DNA from: Lantana camara
Lineage: Eukaryota > Streptophyta > Magnoliopsida > Lamiales > Verbenaceae
Direction of reading: 5' to 3'
Assembly: GCA_037501455.1 (NCBI GenBank)
Contig: CM074860.1
Coordinates: forward strand, 40,806,501 to 40,870,500
Length of the DNA stretch: 64,000 nucleotides
Shown here: piece by piece, positions 36,259 through 46,328 of the stretch
How positions within the stretch are numbered: the stretch's first letter is position 1
Layout of the letters: the number at the start of each line of letters is the position of its first letter
Made by a program: the position numbers and the translations under genes
Notes under the pieces: model-generated
What the model was told of the DNA's origin: nothing
Seen by the model: only the letters and a program-made list of their open reading frames with translations
Database searches by the model: none

Positions 36259-36691
36259 GTTGTCGCGGTCGTGTGCTAGGCGGGAGTCGGAGTCATGTCT
36301 TATCGTCCAGCCGGGTCTAGCATTGCACATATTTCCATGATCTTGCTTTTGTCATGTCCTGAGTTCGTACGTTATAGTTCTTGGTATATTTGGGGACTTT
36401 TGCTTGTATAATATATAAGAGATGATAATGTATTGATATCTGTTGGTATCTATTAGTATTTATATCGTTGATGAAAATATGGTACCTATATATATTTATG
36501 AATTAATGCTTCCGCTTTTAACTGTTATGTCATGGTTTTGTATTGCTTTGGGGTATAGTCCCGCCTAGCTCGTCTTTTCTTTTATTTGTCACTCGTTCGC
36601 TATAGGTTAGTTCATGTACGGATTGTCCATTTCGTATGTGGATCAGCCTATAGTGCGGGGGTGTGGTATCTCTACGTATAGGGGTGCTACA

Positions 36692-39034
36692 TCTAAGGTG
36701 GTATCAGATCCCGGTTGCAAAACCGAGGTTCTAGTGTCGTGTCGTGTCAAGTCTAGGTCGAACGACATAGGATTTATTGTTGATTGAGAGTCTTGCATAT
36801 TATCTGAATCTAAGTGAATTCTCTGAATTAATTAGACTACTTGACAACCTGTACTTTGCTTTGATTCTGCTATTTATTGTTAATGAACTGATCTTGAATT
36901 ATTTAAAATTATGTGCTTAATGTGTTTTATTTTAAACATTGATAAATTACCTGTTGCATTTATATTAAAATTTTGTCGCTAGCATTAATTATGTGATCAT
37001 TATGTGACATGAGCACGCCTTACCCGCATGCATTTATTTCATAGAAGGTTGTGAGTTACAGGTTGTGGAAAGAATATCAAACCACGGCCAATTGCTCGAT
37101 AATTTTGGGCTACTATGGGATTTGAGAAGGGTGTGTAATTTGAGGCCAAAATCAGGGCGTGGAAGGAAAGTCGATTAAGTATTTTCGATCGAAATACAAG
37201 TTGGGAATTACATTTGGGTTCAAACCAATTGGATTCAAATTCCTCACACAACAGTCAAAAAGATCGAACAACCAGTTATGGGAAACCAACATGTTCGGGA
37301 TTCCACATTTGGGAAAGACGAGGTTATTTTTTGATTCAAGATAAATTACCGTGTTGAGAGAATACATTGACAGATAGGGAGCAGTAAGTGAAAGCAGTCA
37401 GGAAAGGCAAAGTACTAGACTAGGGAGAATAACCGGATTGCCGTTAGCGAGTGATTCGAGGGGTTGGAAGAAAAAGGAGTTTCGAAGATGCCTAACCGGG
37501 AGTCTAATAATAGGGAAAAGAGGTATTCTCGGAAAAAGGGCTTTAAAGATTATCGATTATGATGTGGTTGAATTGGATGATATGGAGCAACAAGTAGAAG
37601 CATCTAAATTTAAGAATTACCAACTTGGATCATCAATTCACAGAAAGTGCTACCAAAAGATTTTAGACTAAGGATCAAGTATGGAAAAATTCGAAGACAA
37701 GTTCATTGAGTTATGATTTAAAGGATGAGATCCGGAATAAAAAAAATCAATCGTGGACATTTATATTCCATTCGAAAGCAAGGAAAAGGGAGATTGGGGT
37801 ACTAATCATTCAAGATTCAGGTGTGTTGTTAAAATCAGACTTAGTTAATTGGGAAGCAAATTCAAGTAAGAGAGGAAGATCATTTCGATAATTCAAATCG
37901 AACTAGTAGCTTTGGATGATCTATTCATGAAAGGTAAAGATGCGAGGGACTCTATAATCGGGTGGAATGAGTTTATTTTCAGATTCAATTTGGATGGTTG
38001 TGCTAGAGTGCGAATTGGGAGATTCGGAGCAACAAATGAAAACGGCAAAGAATGATGAACAAAGGGGAGCAAATTATATGCTCAAAAGTAGGCAAGTAAG
38101 AAGATGAGTTTTATAACCGATTCAAATTGTAAAAAGTACACGTGAAGGATTTCAACCACGGTGGCCACTGGGTGAATCGGGATAATAATTAGAGACTTAT
38201 CGTTCGAAAGGAGTCAGGAAATTAATTCCATAAGTCGAACAGAAATTGAATTCAAGAGTTCTTGTTTGGGGAGCATATAATTACCCAAGTTAACGCAAGG
38301 AAAATTTTGGAATTTCACTTAAGAAAGGAATAAAGGAAGCTCAGCTCGCCAGTGGATACGAAGTTGAAAGACAATCATGTTAAAGGTTTTATTTAGTGGG
38401 GACATTTCAGGATCCAAGCTGAATTGTCGTGTTGTGGGGTAATATTAAAAGATAATAAGCAACAAATGAAAACAAAAAGAAAGGCAACAAATTGCTAGGT
38501 AAAGGTTGGGTGATCGAGTGCAAACAATGGAAAAGGGAATTCATTCAATTATTCAAACTCTTAAAGAGTAAACAAGGAAGTTTGGATCAAAGTGGCAACC
38601 ATGAAGAGGATTCGGGCAACAATCGGGAAGTAACTATTAAAGAGTAAGCTAGATGTTAATTCCGTGAGCACAGACGACTTCGGGTTTCAAAAATCATAAT
38701 ACTGAGCCGTGGGAATGTTCAAGTGGATGTTAGATAAATCTGAAGAATAGAAGACCGTGGGAAAACAAGAAATGATTACCAGCTCAATACAAGCTTATAA
38801 TTCAACGAACAAGGAGTTACATGTCGAGATAAAATTTTCCATTACTTCGGTGACAGGTTCAATGCATCCATAAGCACGTGCATCATACGCTATTTAAATT
38901 TTAAATTTCTATACATATACATGTTTTCCCGTTTGAGCCTAATTATTCCAATATGTTGAATTTTATTATTTCCAAGAGTGCTACCTGCATTGGCATATTA
39001 ATTCAACATGCATATCTAGTGTTTTAATTGCAGG
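36692..39034 (+). other. C non-coding leader (first copy) with PBS
   Basis: PBS-like TGGTATCAGATC at 36699-36710 (one change from the consensus that the second copy keeps). Then the conserved CGGTTGCAAAACCG hairpin and GTGTCGTGTCGTGTCAAG. About 2 kb of purine-rich non-coding sequence follows, absent from the A leader, which is only about 225 bp. It ends GTTTTAATTGCAG|G directly before the gag ATG. No convincing gene. Confidence 0.7.
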
Positions 39035-39745
39035 ATGTCTCAAGATCACCCTCATTGTAAGCAAGTTCCTAGGGTTTTCCCGCATCTACCCCCTCCGGTT
39101 CAGCCTAAGGAGTTTTTCGAGTCTTTGGTTTGTTTAGTGGATCAGAGGATAAGAGAGTATATTTCTTCAACACCACTAACTTCATCACCACGGCCGGGCC
39201 AAATTTTGATAGCCTTCAAGGAATTCCAAAATCAACAAGCCTCAAAGGTCTTTGAAGGAAATAATGTTCCAGTTGAGCCGCAATTTAAGAAAGTTCAAAG
39301 AGTGTGGGAACTAACGCCACGTGGCTCCCAAGAGAAGGTTCGAGGCTCCACCTCGTTGGAGGCAAGAAGATCTAATCCTCAATCCGGGCAGACCTTAAGT
39401 TCGAAATCAGGACAAACTCTCAACAAAGGAAAGCGGCCTATCTCTTATCCTACTCCGGCATCTCAAGAAAGATCTCACAAGAAAAAGAAACAATCACTTG
39501 GATCGAGTTCGGGAGCCCCACGTATCCCAGCTTCAACAACATCTTCCGGGAAACTTCTTTGCAACTATTGTGGACTTGATAACCACGCTTATGAGGGTTG
39601 TAGGAGACAGTTGGGATTATGCCTCTACTGTGGGGGTGACGAGCATCACCTAGACACGTGCTCAAGGCTACGAGGGAAATCGACCGGGGTTGAAGGTGTT
39701 CATGAGAGGGGAGTGCAAAATGTAAATGTAAATCTGGTCCGGTAA
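39035..39745 (+). CDS. C truncated gag, 236 aa (copy 1)
   Basis: MSQDHPHCK start, then a segment resembling the first 110 residues of A gag (proline-rich, LVDQRIREY, FKEFQNQQASKVFEG, VWELTPRGSQEKVR). It then jumps to a Ser/Gln/Lys-rich linker and two CCHC knuckles (CNYCGLDNHAYEGC, CLYCGGDEHHLDTC) matching the paired knuckles of A. The central capsid is absent, so it is about half normal gag length. The frame is open and also kept in copy 2. Role is probably RNA binding; whether it is translated or packaged is unknown. Start chosen for its position right after a splice-acceptor-like TTGCAG|G. It lacks 8 residues near the C-terminus relative to copy 2. Confidence 0.7.
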   Translation: MSQDHPHCKQVPRVFPHLPPPVQPKEFFESLVCLVDQRIREYISSTPLTSSPRPGQILIAFKEFQNQQASKVFEGNNVPVEPQFKKVQRVWELTPRGSQEKVRGSTSLEARRSNPQSGQTLSSKSGQTLNKGKRPISYPTPASQERSHKKKKQSLGSSSGAPRIPASTTSSGKLLCNYCGLDNHAYEGCRRQLGLCLYCGGDEHHLDTCSRLRGKSTGVEGVHERGVQNVNVNLVR

Positions 39746-40008
39746 GAAGAAGGTACCAATTAGATGCATGATACAACCAACGGTGAACGGTACATTTAAT
39801 CATGCATACCACATACATCACGGATCTTATTATTATCGTATTTCATTTCTTATTCGTTGCAAATTAGTTAATCATGAGTGATAAGTATGTGATTAAAATG
39901 ATTTTTGATTGTCTATATGATATTTATGAAATTAATATGATTCTATTTGTTTATGTAACTTTCATGCCATTGTTTCTTTAATCTGCTCCTTGAATTACTT
40001 TCGTGCAT

Positions 40009-40151
40009 GTTGAGAGACGGGGCTCTCTCTCCTTTCTTGTTGAGAGACGGGGCTCTCTCACTTCTTGTTGAGAAACGGGGTTTTCTCATTTCTTGTTGAA
40101 AGACGGGGTTCTTTCATCCCTTGTTCAAGAGACGGGGTTCTCTTATAGCTT
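40009..40151 (+). repeat. Hairpin array with compensatory stems (C copy 1)
   Basis: Five 28-30 bp units, each GTT + stem + CGGGG(C/T) + stem + CTT-like spacer. Stems: GAGAGA/TCTCTC twice, GAGAAA/TTTCTC, GAAAGA/TCTTTC, AAGAGA/TCTCTT. Loop bases are constant while stem changes are paired. It lies between gag and the PPT. Confidence 0.8.
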
Positions 40152-40196
40152 GTGCATCAATTGAAACTTGACATTGGACCTGGGGACCAGGTCCTT

Positions 40197-40212
40197 TTAA
40201 GGGGGGGAGAGT
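40197..40212 (+). other. C polypurine tract (copy 1)
   Basis: AAGGGGGGGAGAG directly before LTR2; preceded by a short hairpin GGACCTGGGGACCAGGTCC. Confidence 0.85.
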
Positions 40213-42868
40213 TGTAACGCCCCGATTTTTATTCAGTAATATCTTATGTTTAAAATAATTTTATAAATTATATTTTATAATACTTTCATGCAATTTTATA
40301 AATTTATGTCAAATTGAGAATTTATTTCATGACACGAAAATATTTATTTCGTGAAATAATTACCGAATATGATTTAATTGTCAAACTTGGCATATATGTT
40401 CATTCTTTTAAATTTAGGGACCAAATCGCATAACATTTTCAAGGACTCAATTTATCATTTTCCAAAGCTTTTCATCCTTAATTGCATGACTTAATTATTT
40501 GAGGGACTAAATTACAATTTAAGCATTTCACACATTTCAAAATGGATGAATCACGGTATAAACATTCCATGAACTTCCTTGATCATTTTTCATCCCAAAA
40601 TCCATCGGTTGCTTCCTTTCCCCTCACCGAACCATTCCACAAGAAAGAAAGAGGAGATTTTCAATCCTTGCATCAAGAATTTCAAGAAATAATTCAAGAA
40701 TTGAAGCTTTATCATCATCATCCTCTATCTTCTCCATTTCTTTCCATTTCAAGGTGGGTATATGCATGGTTTGGGGATTCTTGTTTAAGTATGGATGAGC
40801 TAGGGTTTAGGAGTTATATGCTAGATGAGTTAGTTGAAGTTGGAAGCATGATTATGTGATTATGATCATGAATTATGGCATGATTTGTGCATGAATTTAA
40901 TGGAAAATCAAGCTTGAATGATCAATATGAACTTGAGCTAGAAACCTTGGAAATCGTGATGATATTTCATGCTTTGAGTGTTTAAGTGTTAGGATATCAT
41001 TTCTTGAGCACATATGCATCATATTACCAGAAAATCCTAATTTTGTTAATTGAAAATGGAATTTTGGTTGCTTTGTTGCTCATTGCCGAGAGCCTCCCCT
41101 GTTTTGCTCTATTTTTGTAAGTTACAGAAACAGGGAACGGTCGTTCCCAACCTCAAGGCATTGTGGGAACGGGCGTTCCCCTCTTTTAAACAAAAACAAG
41201 GCGGCCGAGCATGGGAACAACCGTTCCCATTTTGTCCTTGCGCCGGAAGGGCCGTTCCCAGCTAAGGCGCATTTCTAAAGTTGAAATCGTTGGCGCGTTT
41301 TGGTGATTCATGGGAACGACCGTTCCCATTTACAAAGGGAACCCAGAACAGCCGTTCCCACCTGGATTGCAGAACAAAATATTCTGCATAAAATCACATT
41401 TTTAGCCCCTCGATCCAACGACTTCTTCGACCCCGAATTGCTTTTATATGATCTCATATGTACTGAAACAAGATGTTTTCATGCCACATTGTGATGTGCA
41501 TGTCATCTCGTTGCATTTTGCCGTTCGTCGTATTTGGTCCATTTTGAGTCAAGTCTCACGTGTACACGTCTATTTTGTACAGACCAGCTTCGTAGGGACG
41601 AGGAGCAAGCCCCGTAGGCCGTGCCCTACTTGTCTTTTGTCGGTAAAGGTGAGGTTTAATTGTTAGTTATATAGAACCCGTATATCCCTTATGTGATATT
41701 TCGGCCAAAAAGGTATTTATATTTAAAGTCTCTATAAATCATTGATCATTTCAAGTCGTGTTCAAGCAAGCAAGCAAGCCATGTATTGTTTCGTGCATGT
41801 TTAGGCGAGTAGCATGATCGTTCGCGTTTGGGCCCGAGGGTAGTGACTAGAGCCAACCGGGAAAGCAAGGGCTGACGGTTAACTCTGGCACTATCCTCAA
41901 CATGTTTGGGGTCACCCCTGAATCCTCTAGGAGGTTAGTGGAGGAAGGAGCTCCGGGCTTAGGGATTCATGTACCCTCTGCTCAATGAGATTGGATGTTG
42001 GGGCCTTGCAATCCCATCATCAAACCGGAGGAAGAAGGAGACTGGGGACGAGTCCGGCACCACGGATGCGCCTCGGGTTATTGCATGATTTCCATTCCAT
42101 GAACGTGTTATATGACTACACTATTGCACGATTGCACGATAACGGAATTGCATGATCACCTATTTATTAATAATCAAGCGAGCATGTACATGTTCATTTG
42201 GAGTTCGGTTGGAGACCGCCCTCACTCGCCGGGGCCATGTATTGATTGATTGCATGAAACGAACCAGTAATTAATATTGACTGTTGTACTCTCGGGCAAA
42301 GAATACTTTAATCTTGAAATCATACAATTATCTTTTATAAACCTTTACCCGAGAATATAACCTGCATGTTAACTGCGCTAATATATATGTAAACCCCTCA
42401 CTCAGTCTTCCATGGACTGACGCCCCACCTTTCAGGTTGTCGCGGTCGTGTGCTAGGCGGGAGTCGGAGTCATGTCTTGTCGTCCAGCCGGGTCTAGCAT
42501 TGCACATATTTCCATGATCTTGCTTTTGTCATGTCCTGAGTTTGTACGTTATAGTTCTTGGTATATTTGGGGACTTTTGCTTGTATAATATATAAGAGAT
42601 GATAATGTATTGATATCTGTTGGTATCTATTAGTATTTATATCGTTGATGCAAATATGGTACCTATATGTATTTATGAATTAATGCTTCCGCTTTTAACT
42701 GTTATGTCATGGTTTTGTATTGCTTTGGGGTATAGTTCCGCCTAGCTCGTCTTTTCTTTTATTTGTCACCCATTCGCTATATGTTAGTTCATGTACGGAT
42801 TGTCCATTTCGTATGTGGATCGGCCTATAGTGCGGGGGTGTGGTATCTCTATGTATAGGGGTGCTACA
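40213..42868 (+). repeat. C LTR2 (shared by both internals)
   Basis: 2656 bp. Serves as 3' LTR of the first internal (PPT at its left) and 5' LTR of the second (PBS 42876-42887 at its right). Carries the same TATA, donor, hairpin and acceptor signals as LTR1. Confidence 0.9.
41133..41359. repeat. Palindrome cluster (C LTR2)
   Basis: Same six units as LTR1; the last has decayed to AGAACAGCCGTTCCC. Confidence 0.75.
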
Positions 42869-45125
42869 TCTAAGGTGGTATCAGAGCCCGGTTGCAAAAC
42901 CGAGGTTCTAGTGTCGTGTCGTGTTAAGTCTAGGTTGAACGGCATAGGATTAATTGTTGATTGAGAGTCTTGCATATTATCTGAATCTAAGTGAATTCTC
43001 TGAATTAATTAGACTACTTGACAACCTGTACTTTGCATTGATTCTGCTATTTATTGTTAATTAACTGATCTTGAATTATTTAAAATTATGTGCTTAATGT
43101 GTTTTATTTTAAACATTGATAAATTACCTGTTACATTTATATTAAAATTTTGTCGCGAGCATTAATTATGTGATCATTATGTGACATGAGCACGCCTTAC
43201 CCGCATGCATTTATTTCGTAGAAGGTTGTGAGTTACAGGTTGTGGAAAGAATATCAAACCACGGCCAATTGCTCGATAATTTTGGGCTACTATGGGATTT
43301 GAGAAGGGTGTGTAATTTGAGGCCAAAATTAGGGCGTGGAAGGAAAGTCGATTAAGTATTTTCGATCGAAATATAAGTTGGGAATTACATTTGGGTTCAA
43401 ACCAATTGGATTCAAATTCCTCACACAACAGTCAGAAAGATCAAACAACCAGTTATGGGAAACCAACATGTTCGGGATTCCACATTTGGGAAAGACGAGG
43501 TTATTTTCTGATTCAAGATAAATTACCGTGTTGAGAGAATACATTGACAGATAGGGAGCAGTAAGTGAAAGCAGTCAGGAAAGGCAAAGTACTAGACTAG
43601 GGAGCATAACCGGATTGCCGTTAGCGAGTGATTCGAGGGGTTGGAAGAAAAAGGAGTTTCGAAGATGCCTAACCGGGAGTCTAATAATAGGGAAAAGGGG
43701 TATTCTCGGAAAAAGGGCTTTAAAGATTGTCGATTATGATGTGGTTGAATTGGAAGATATGGAGCAACAAGTATGGAAAAATTCGAAGACAAGTTCATTG
43801 AGTTATGATTTAAAGGATGAGATCCGGAATAAAAAAAATCAATCGTGGACATTTATATTCCATTCGAAAGCCAGGAAAAGGGAGATTGGGGTACTAATCA
43901 TTCAAGATTCAGGTGTGTTGTTAAAATGAGACTTAGTTAATTGGGAAGCAAATTCAAGTAAGAAAGGAAGATCATTTCGATAATTCAAATCGAGCTAGTA
44001 GCTTTGGATGATCTATTCATGAAAGGTAAAGATGCGAGGGACTCTATAATCGGGTGGAATGAGTTTATTTTCAGATTCAATTTGGATGGTTGTGCTAGAG
44101 TACGAATTGGGAGATTCGGAGCAACAAATGAAAACGACAAAGAATGATGAACAAAGGAGAGCGAATTATATGCTCAAAAGTAGGCAAGTAAGAAGATGAG
44201 TTTTATAACCGATTCAAATTGTAAAAAGTAGACGTGAAGGATTTCAACCACGGTGGCCACTGGGTGAATCGGGATAATAATTAGAGACTTATCGTTCGAA
44301 AGGAGTCAGGAAATTAATTCCATAAGTGGAACAGAAATTGAATTCAAGAGTTCTTGTTTGGGGAGCATATAATTACCCAAGTTAACGTAAGGAAAATTTT
44401 GGAATTTCACTTAAGAAAGGAATAAAGGAAGCTCAGCTCGCCAGTGGATACGAAGTTGAAAGACAATCATGTTAAAGGTTTTATTTAGTCGGGACATTTC
44501 AGGATCCAAGCTGAATTGTCGTGTTGTGGGGTAATATTAAAAGATAATAAGCAACAAATGAAAACAAAAAGAAAGGCAACGAATTGCTAGGTAAAGGTTG
44601 GGTGATCGAGTGCAAACAATGGAAAAGGGAATTCATTCAATTATTCAAACTCTTAAAGAGTAAACAAGGAAGTTTGGATCAAAGTGGCAACCATGAAGAG
44701 GATTCGGGCAACAATCGGGAAGTAACTATTAAAGAGTAAGCTAGATGTTAATTCCGTGAGCACAGACGACTTCGGGTTTCAAAAATCATAATACTGAGCC
44801 GTGGGAATGTTCAAGTGGATGTTAGATAAATCTGAAGAATAGAAGACCGTGGGAAAACAAGAAATGATTACCAGCTCAATACAAGCTTATAATTCAACGA
44901 ACAAGGAGTTACATGTCGAGATAAAATTTTCCATTACTTCGGTGACAGGTTCAATGCATCCATAAGCACGTGCATCATACGCTATTTAAATTTAAATTTC
45001 TATACATATACATGTTTTCCCGTTTGAGCCTAATTATTCCAATATGTTGAATTTTATTATTTCCAAGAGTGCTACCTGCATTGGCATATTAATTCAACAT
45101 GCATATCTAGTGTTTTAATTGCAGG
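42869..45125 (+). other. C non-coding leader (second copy) with PBS
   Basis: Perfect PBS TGGTATCAGAGC at 42876-42887. Nearly identical to 36692-39034 but lacks 85 bp found in copy 1; the missing segment (37591-37681 in copy 1) is bounded by CAAGTA direct repeats. No gene seen. Confidence 0.7.
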
Positions 45126-45860
45126 ATGTCTCAAGATCACCCTCATTGTAAGCAAGTTCCTAGGGTTTTCCCGCATCTACCCTCTCCGGTTCAGCCTAAG
45201 GAGTTTTTCGAGTCTTTGGTTTGTTTAGTGGATCAGAGGATAAGAGAGTATATTTCTTCAACACCACTAACTTCATCACCACGGCCAGGCCAAATTTCGA
45301 TAGCCTTCAAGGAATTCCAAAATCAACAAGCCTCAAAGGTCTTTGAAGGAAATAATGTTCCAGTTGAGCCGCAATTTAAGAAAGTTCAAAGAGTGTGGGA
45401 ACTAACGCCACGTGGCTCCCAAGAGAAGGTTCGAGGCTCCACCTCGTTGGAGGCAAGAAGGTCTAATCCTCAATCCGGCCAGACCTTAAGTTCAAAATCA
45501 GGACCAACTCTCAACAAAGGAAAGCGGCCTATCTCTTATCCTACTCCGGCATCTCAAGAAAGATCTCGCAAGAAAAAGAAACAATCACTTGGATCGAGTT
45601 CGGGAGCCCCACGTATCCCAGCTTCAACAACATCTTCCGGGAAACTTCTTTGCAACTATTGTGGACTTCATAACCACGCTTATGAGGGTTGTAGGAGACA
45701 GTTGGGATTATGCCTCTATTGTGGGGGTGACGAGCATCACCTAGACACGTGCTCAAGGCTACGAGGGAAATCGACCAGGGTTGGAAGATTACTTGTACGA
45801 GCACGGGAAGGTATTCATGAGAGGGGAGTGCAAAATGTAAATGTAAATCTGGTCCGGTAA
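45126..45860 (+). CDS. C truncated gag, 244 aa (copy 2)
   Basis: Same protein as 39035-39745 with a handful of substitutions and an extra eight-residue segment (about RLLVRARE) after the second knuckle. Open frame with start MSQDHPHCK directly after TTGCAG|G, ending VNLVR. Central capsid is missing as in copy 1, so the truncation predates the tandem. Paired zinc knuckles CNYCGLHNHAYEGC and CLYCGGDEHHLDTC keep all metal ligands. Probably a nucleocapsid-like protein of a non-autonomous element. Confidence 0.7.
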   Translation: MSQDHPHCKQVPRVFPHLPSPVQPKEFFESLVCLVDQRIREYISSTPLTSSPRPGQISIAFKEFQNQQASKVFEGNNVPVEPQFKKVQRVWELTPRGSQEKVRGSTSLEARRSNPQSGQTLSSKSGPTLNKGKRPISYPTPASQERSRKKKKQSLGSSSGAPRIPASTTSSGKLLCNYCGLHNHAYEGCRRQLGLCLYCGGDEHHLDTCSRLRGKSTRVGRLLVRAREGIHERGVQNVNVNLVR

Positions 45861-46123
45861 GAAGAAGGTACCAATTAGATGCATGATACAACCAACGGTG
45901 AACGGTACATTTAATCATGCATACCACATACATCACGGATCTTATTATTATCGTATTTCATTTCTTATTCGTTGCAAATTAGTTAATCATGAGTGATAAG
46001 TATGTGATTAAAATGATTTTTAATTGTCTATATGATATTTATGAAATTAATATGATTCTATTTGTTTATGTAACTTTCATGCCATTGTTTCTTTAATCTG
46101 CTCCTTGAATTACTTTCGTGCAT

Positions 46124-46266
46124 GTTGAGAGACGGGGCTCTCTCTCCTTTCTTGTTGAGAGACGGGGCTCTCTCACTTCTTGTTGAGAAACGGGGTTTTC
46201 TCATTTCTTGTTGAAAGACGGGGTTCTTTCATCCCTTGTTCAAGAGACGGGGTTCTCTTATAGCTT
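46124..46266 (+). repeat. Hairpin array with compensatory stems (C copy 2)
   Basis: Same five units as 40009-40151. Confidence 0.8.
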
Positions 46267-46328
46267 GTGCATCAATTGAAACTTGACATTGGACCTGGGG
46301 ACCAGGTCCTTTTAAGGGGGGGGAGAGT

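Larger units (their letters stand above)
34051..36691 (+). repeat. C LTR1
   Basis: TGTAACGCCCC to GGGGTGCTACA. About 14 bp present in LTR2 and LTR3 is missing near 34100. Candidate TATA at 34381, donor TTTCAAG|GTGGGT at 34578, hairpin CAGTC/GACTG at 36226-36242 with GACTGAC, acceptor CCTTTCAG ending at 36258. Confidence 0.9.

Noticed and set aside
37039..37891. Small frames in the C leader (also near 43177-43929)
   Set aside because: Differ by frameshifting indels between the two copies, no homology seen, purine-rich composition; non-coding leader is simpler.
40009..40151. CRISPR-like array (regular 28-30 bp units with palindromic repeats)
   Set aside because: Eukaryotic retrotransposon context, spacers are near-identical and only 8-12 bp, and no cas-like gene. 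Better explained as a hairpin array.
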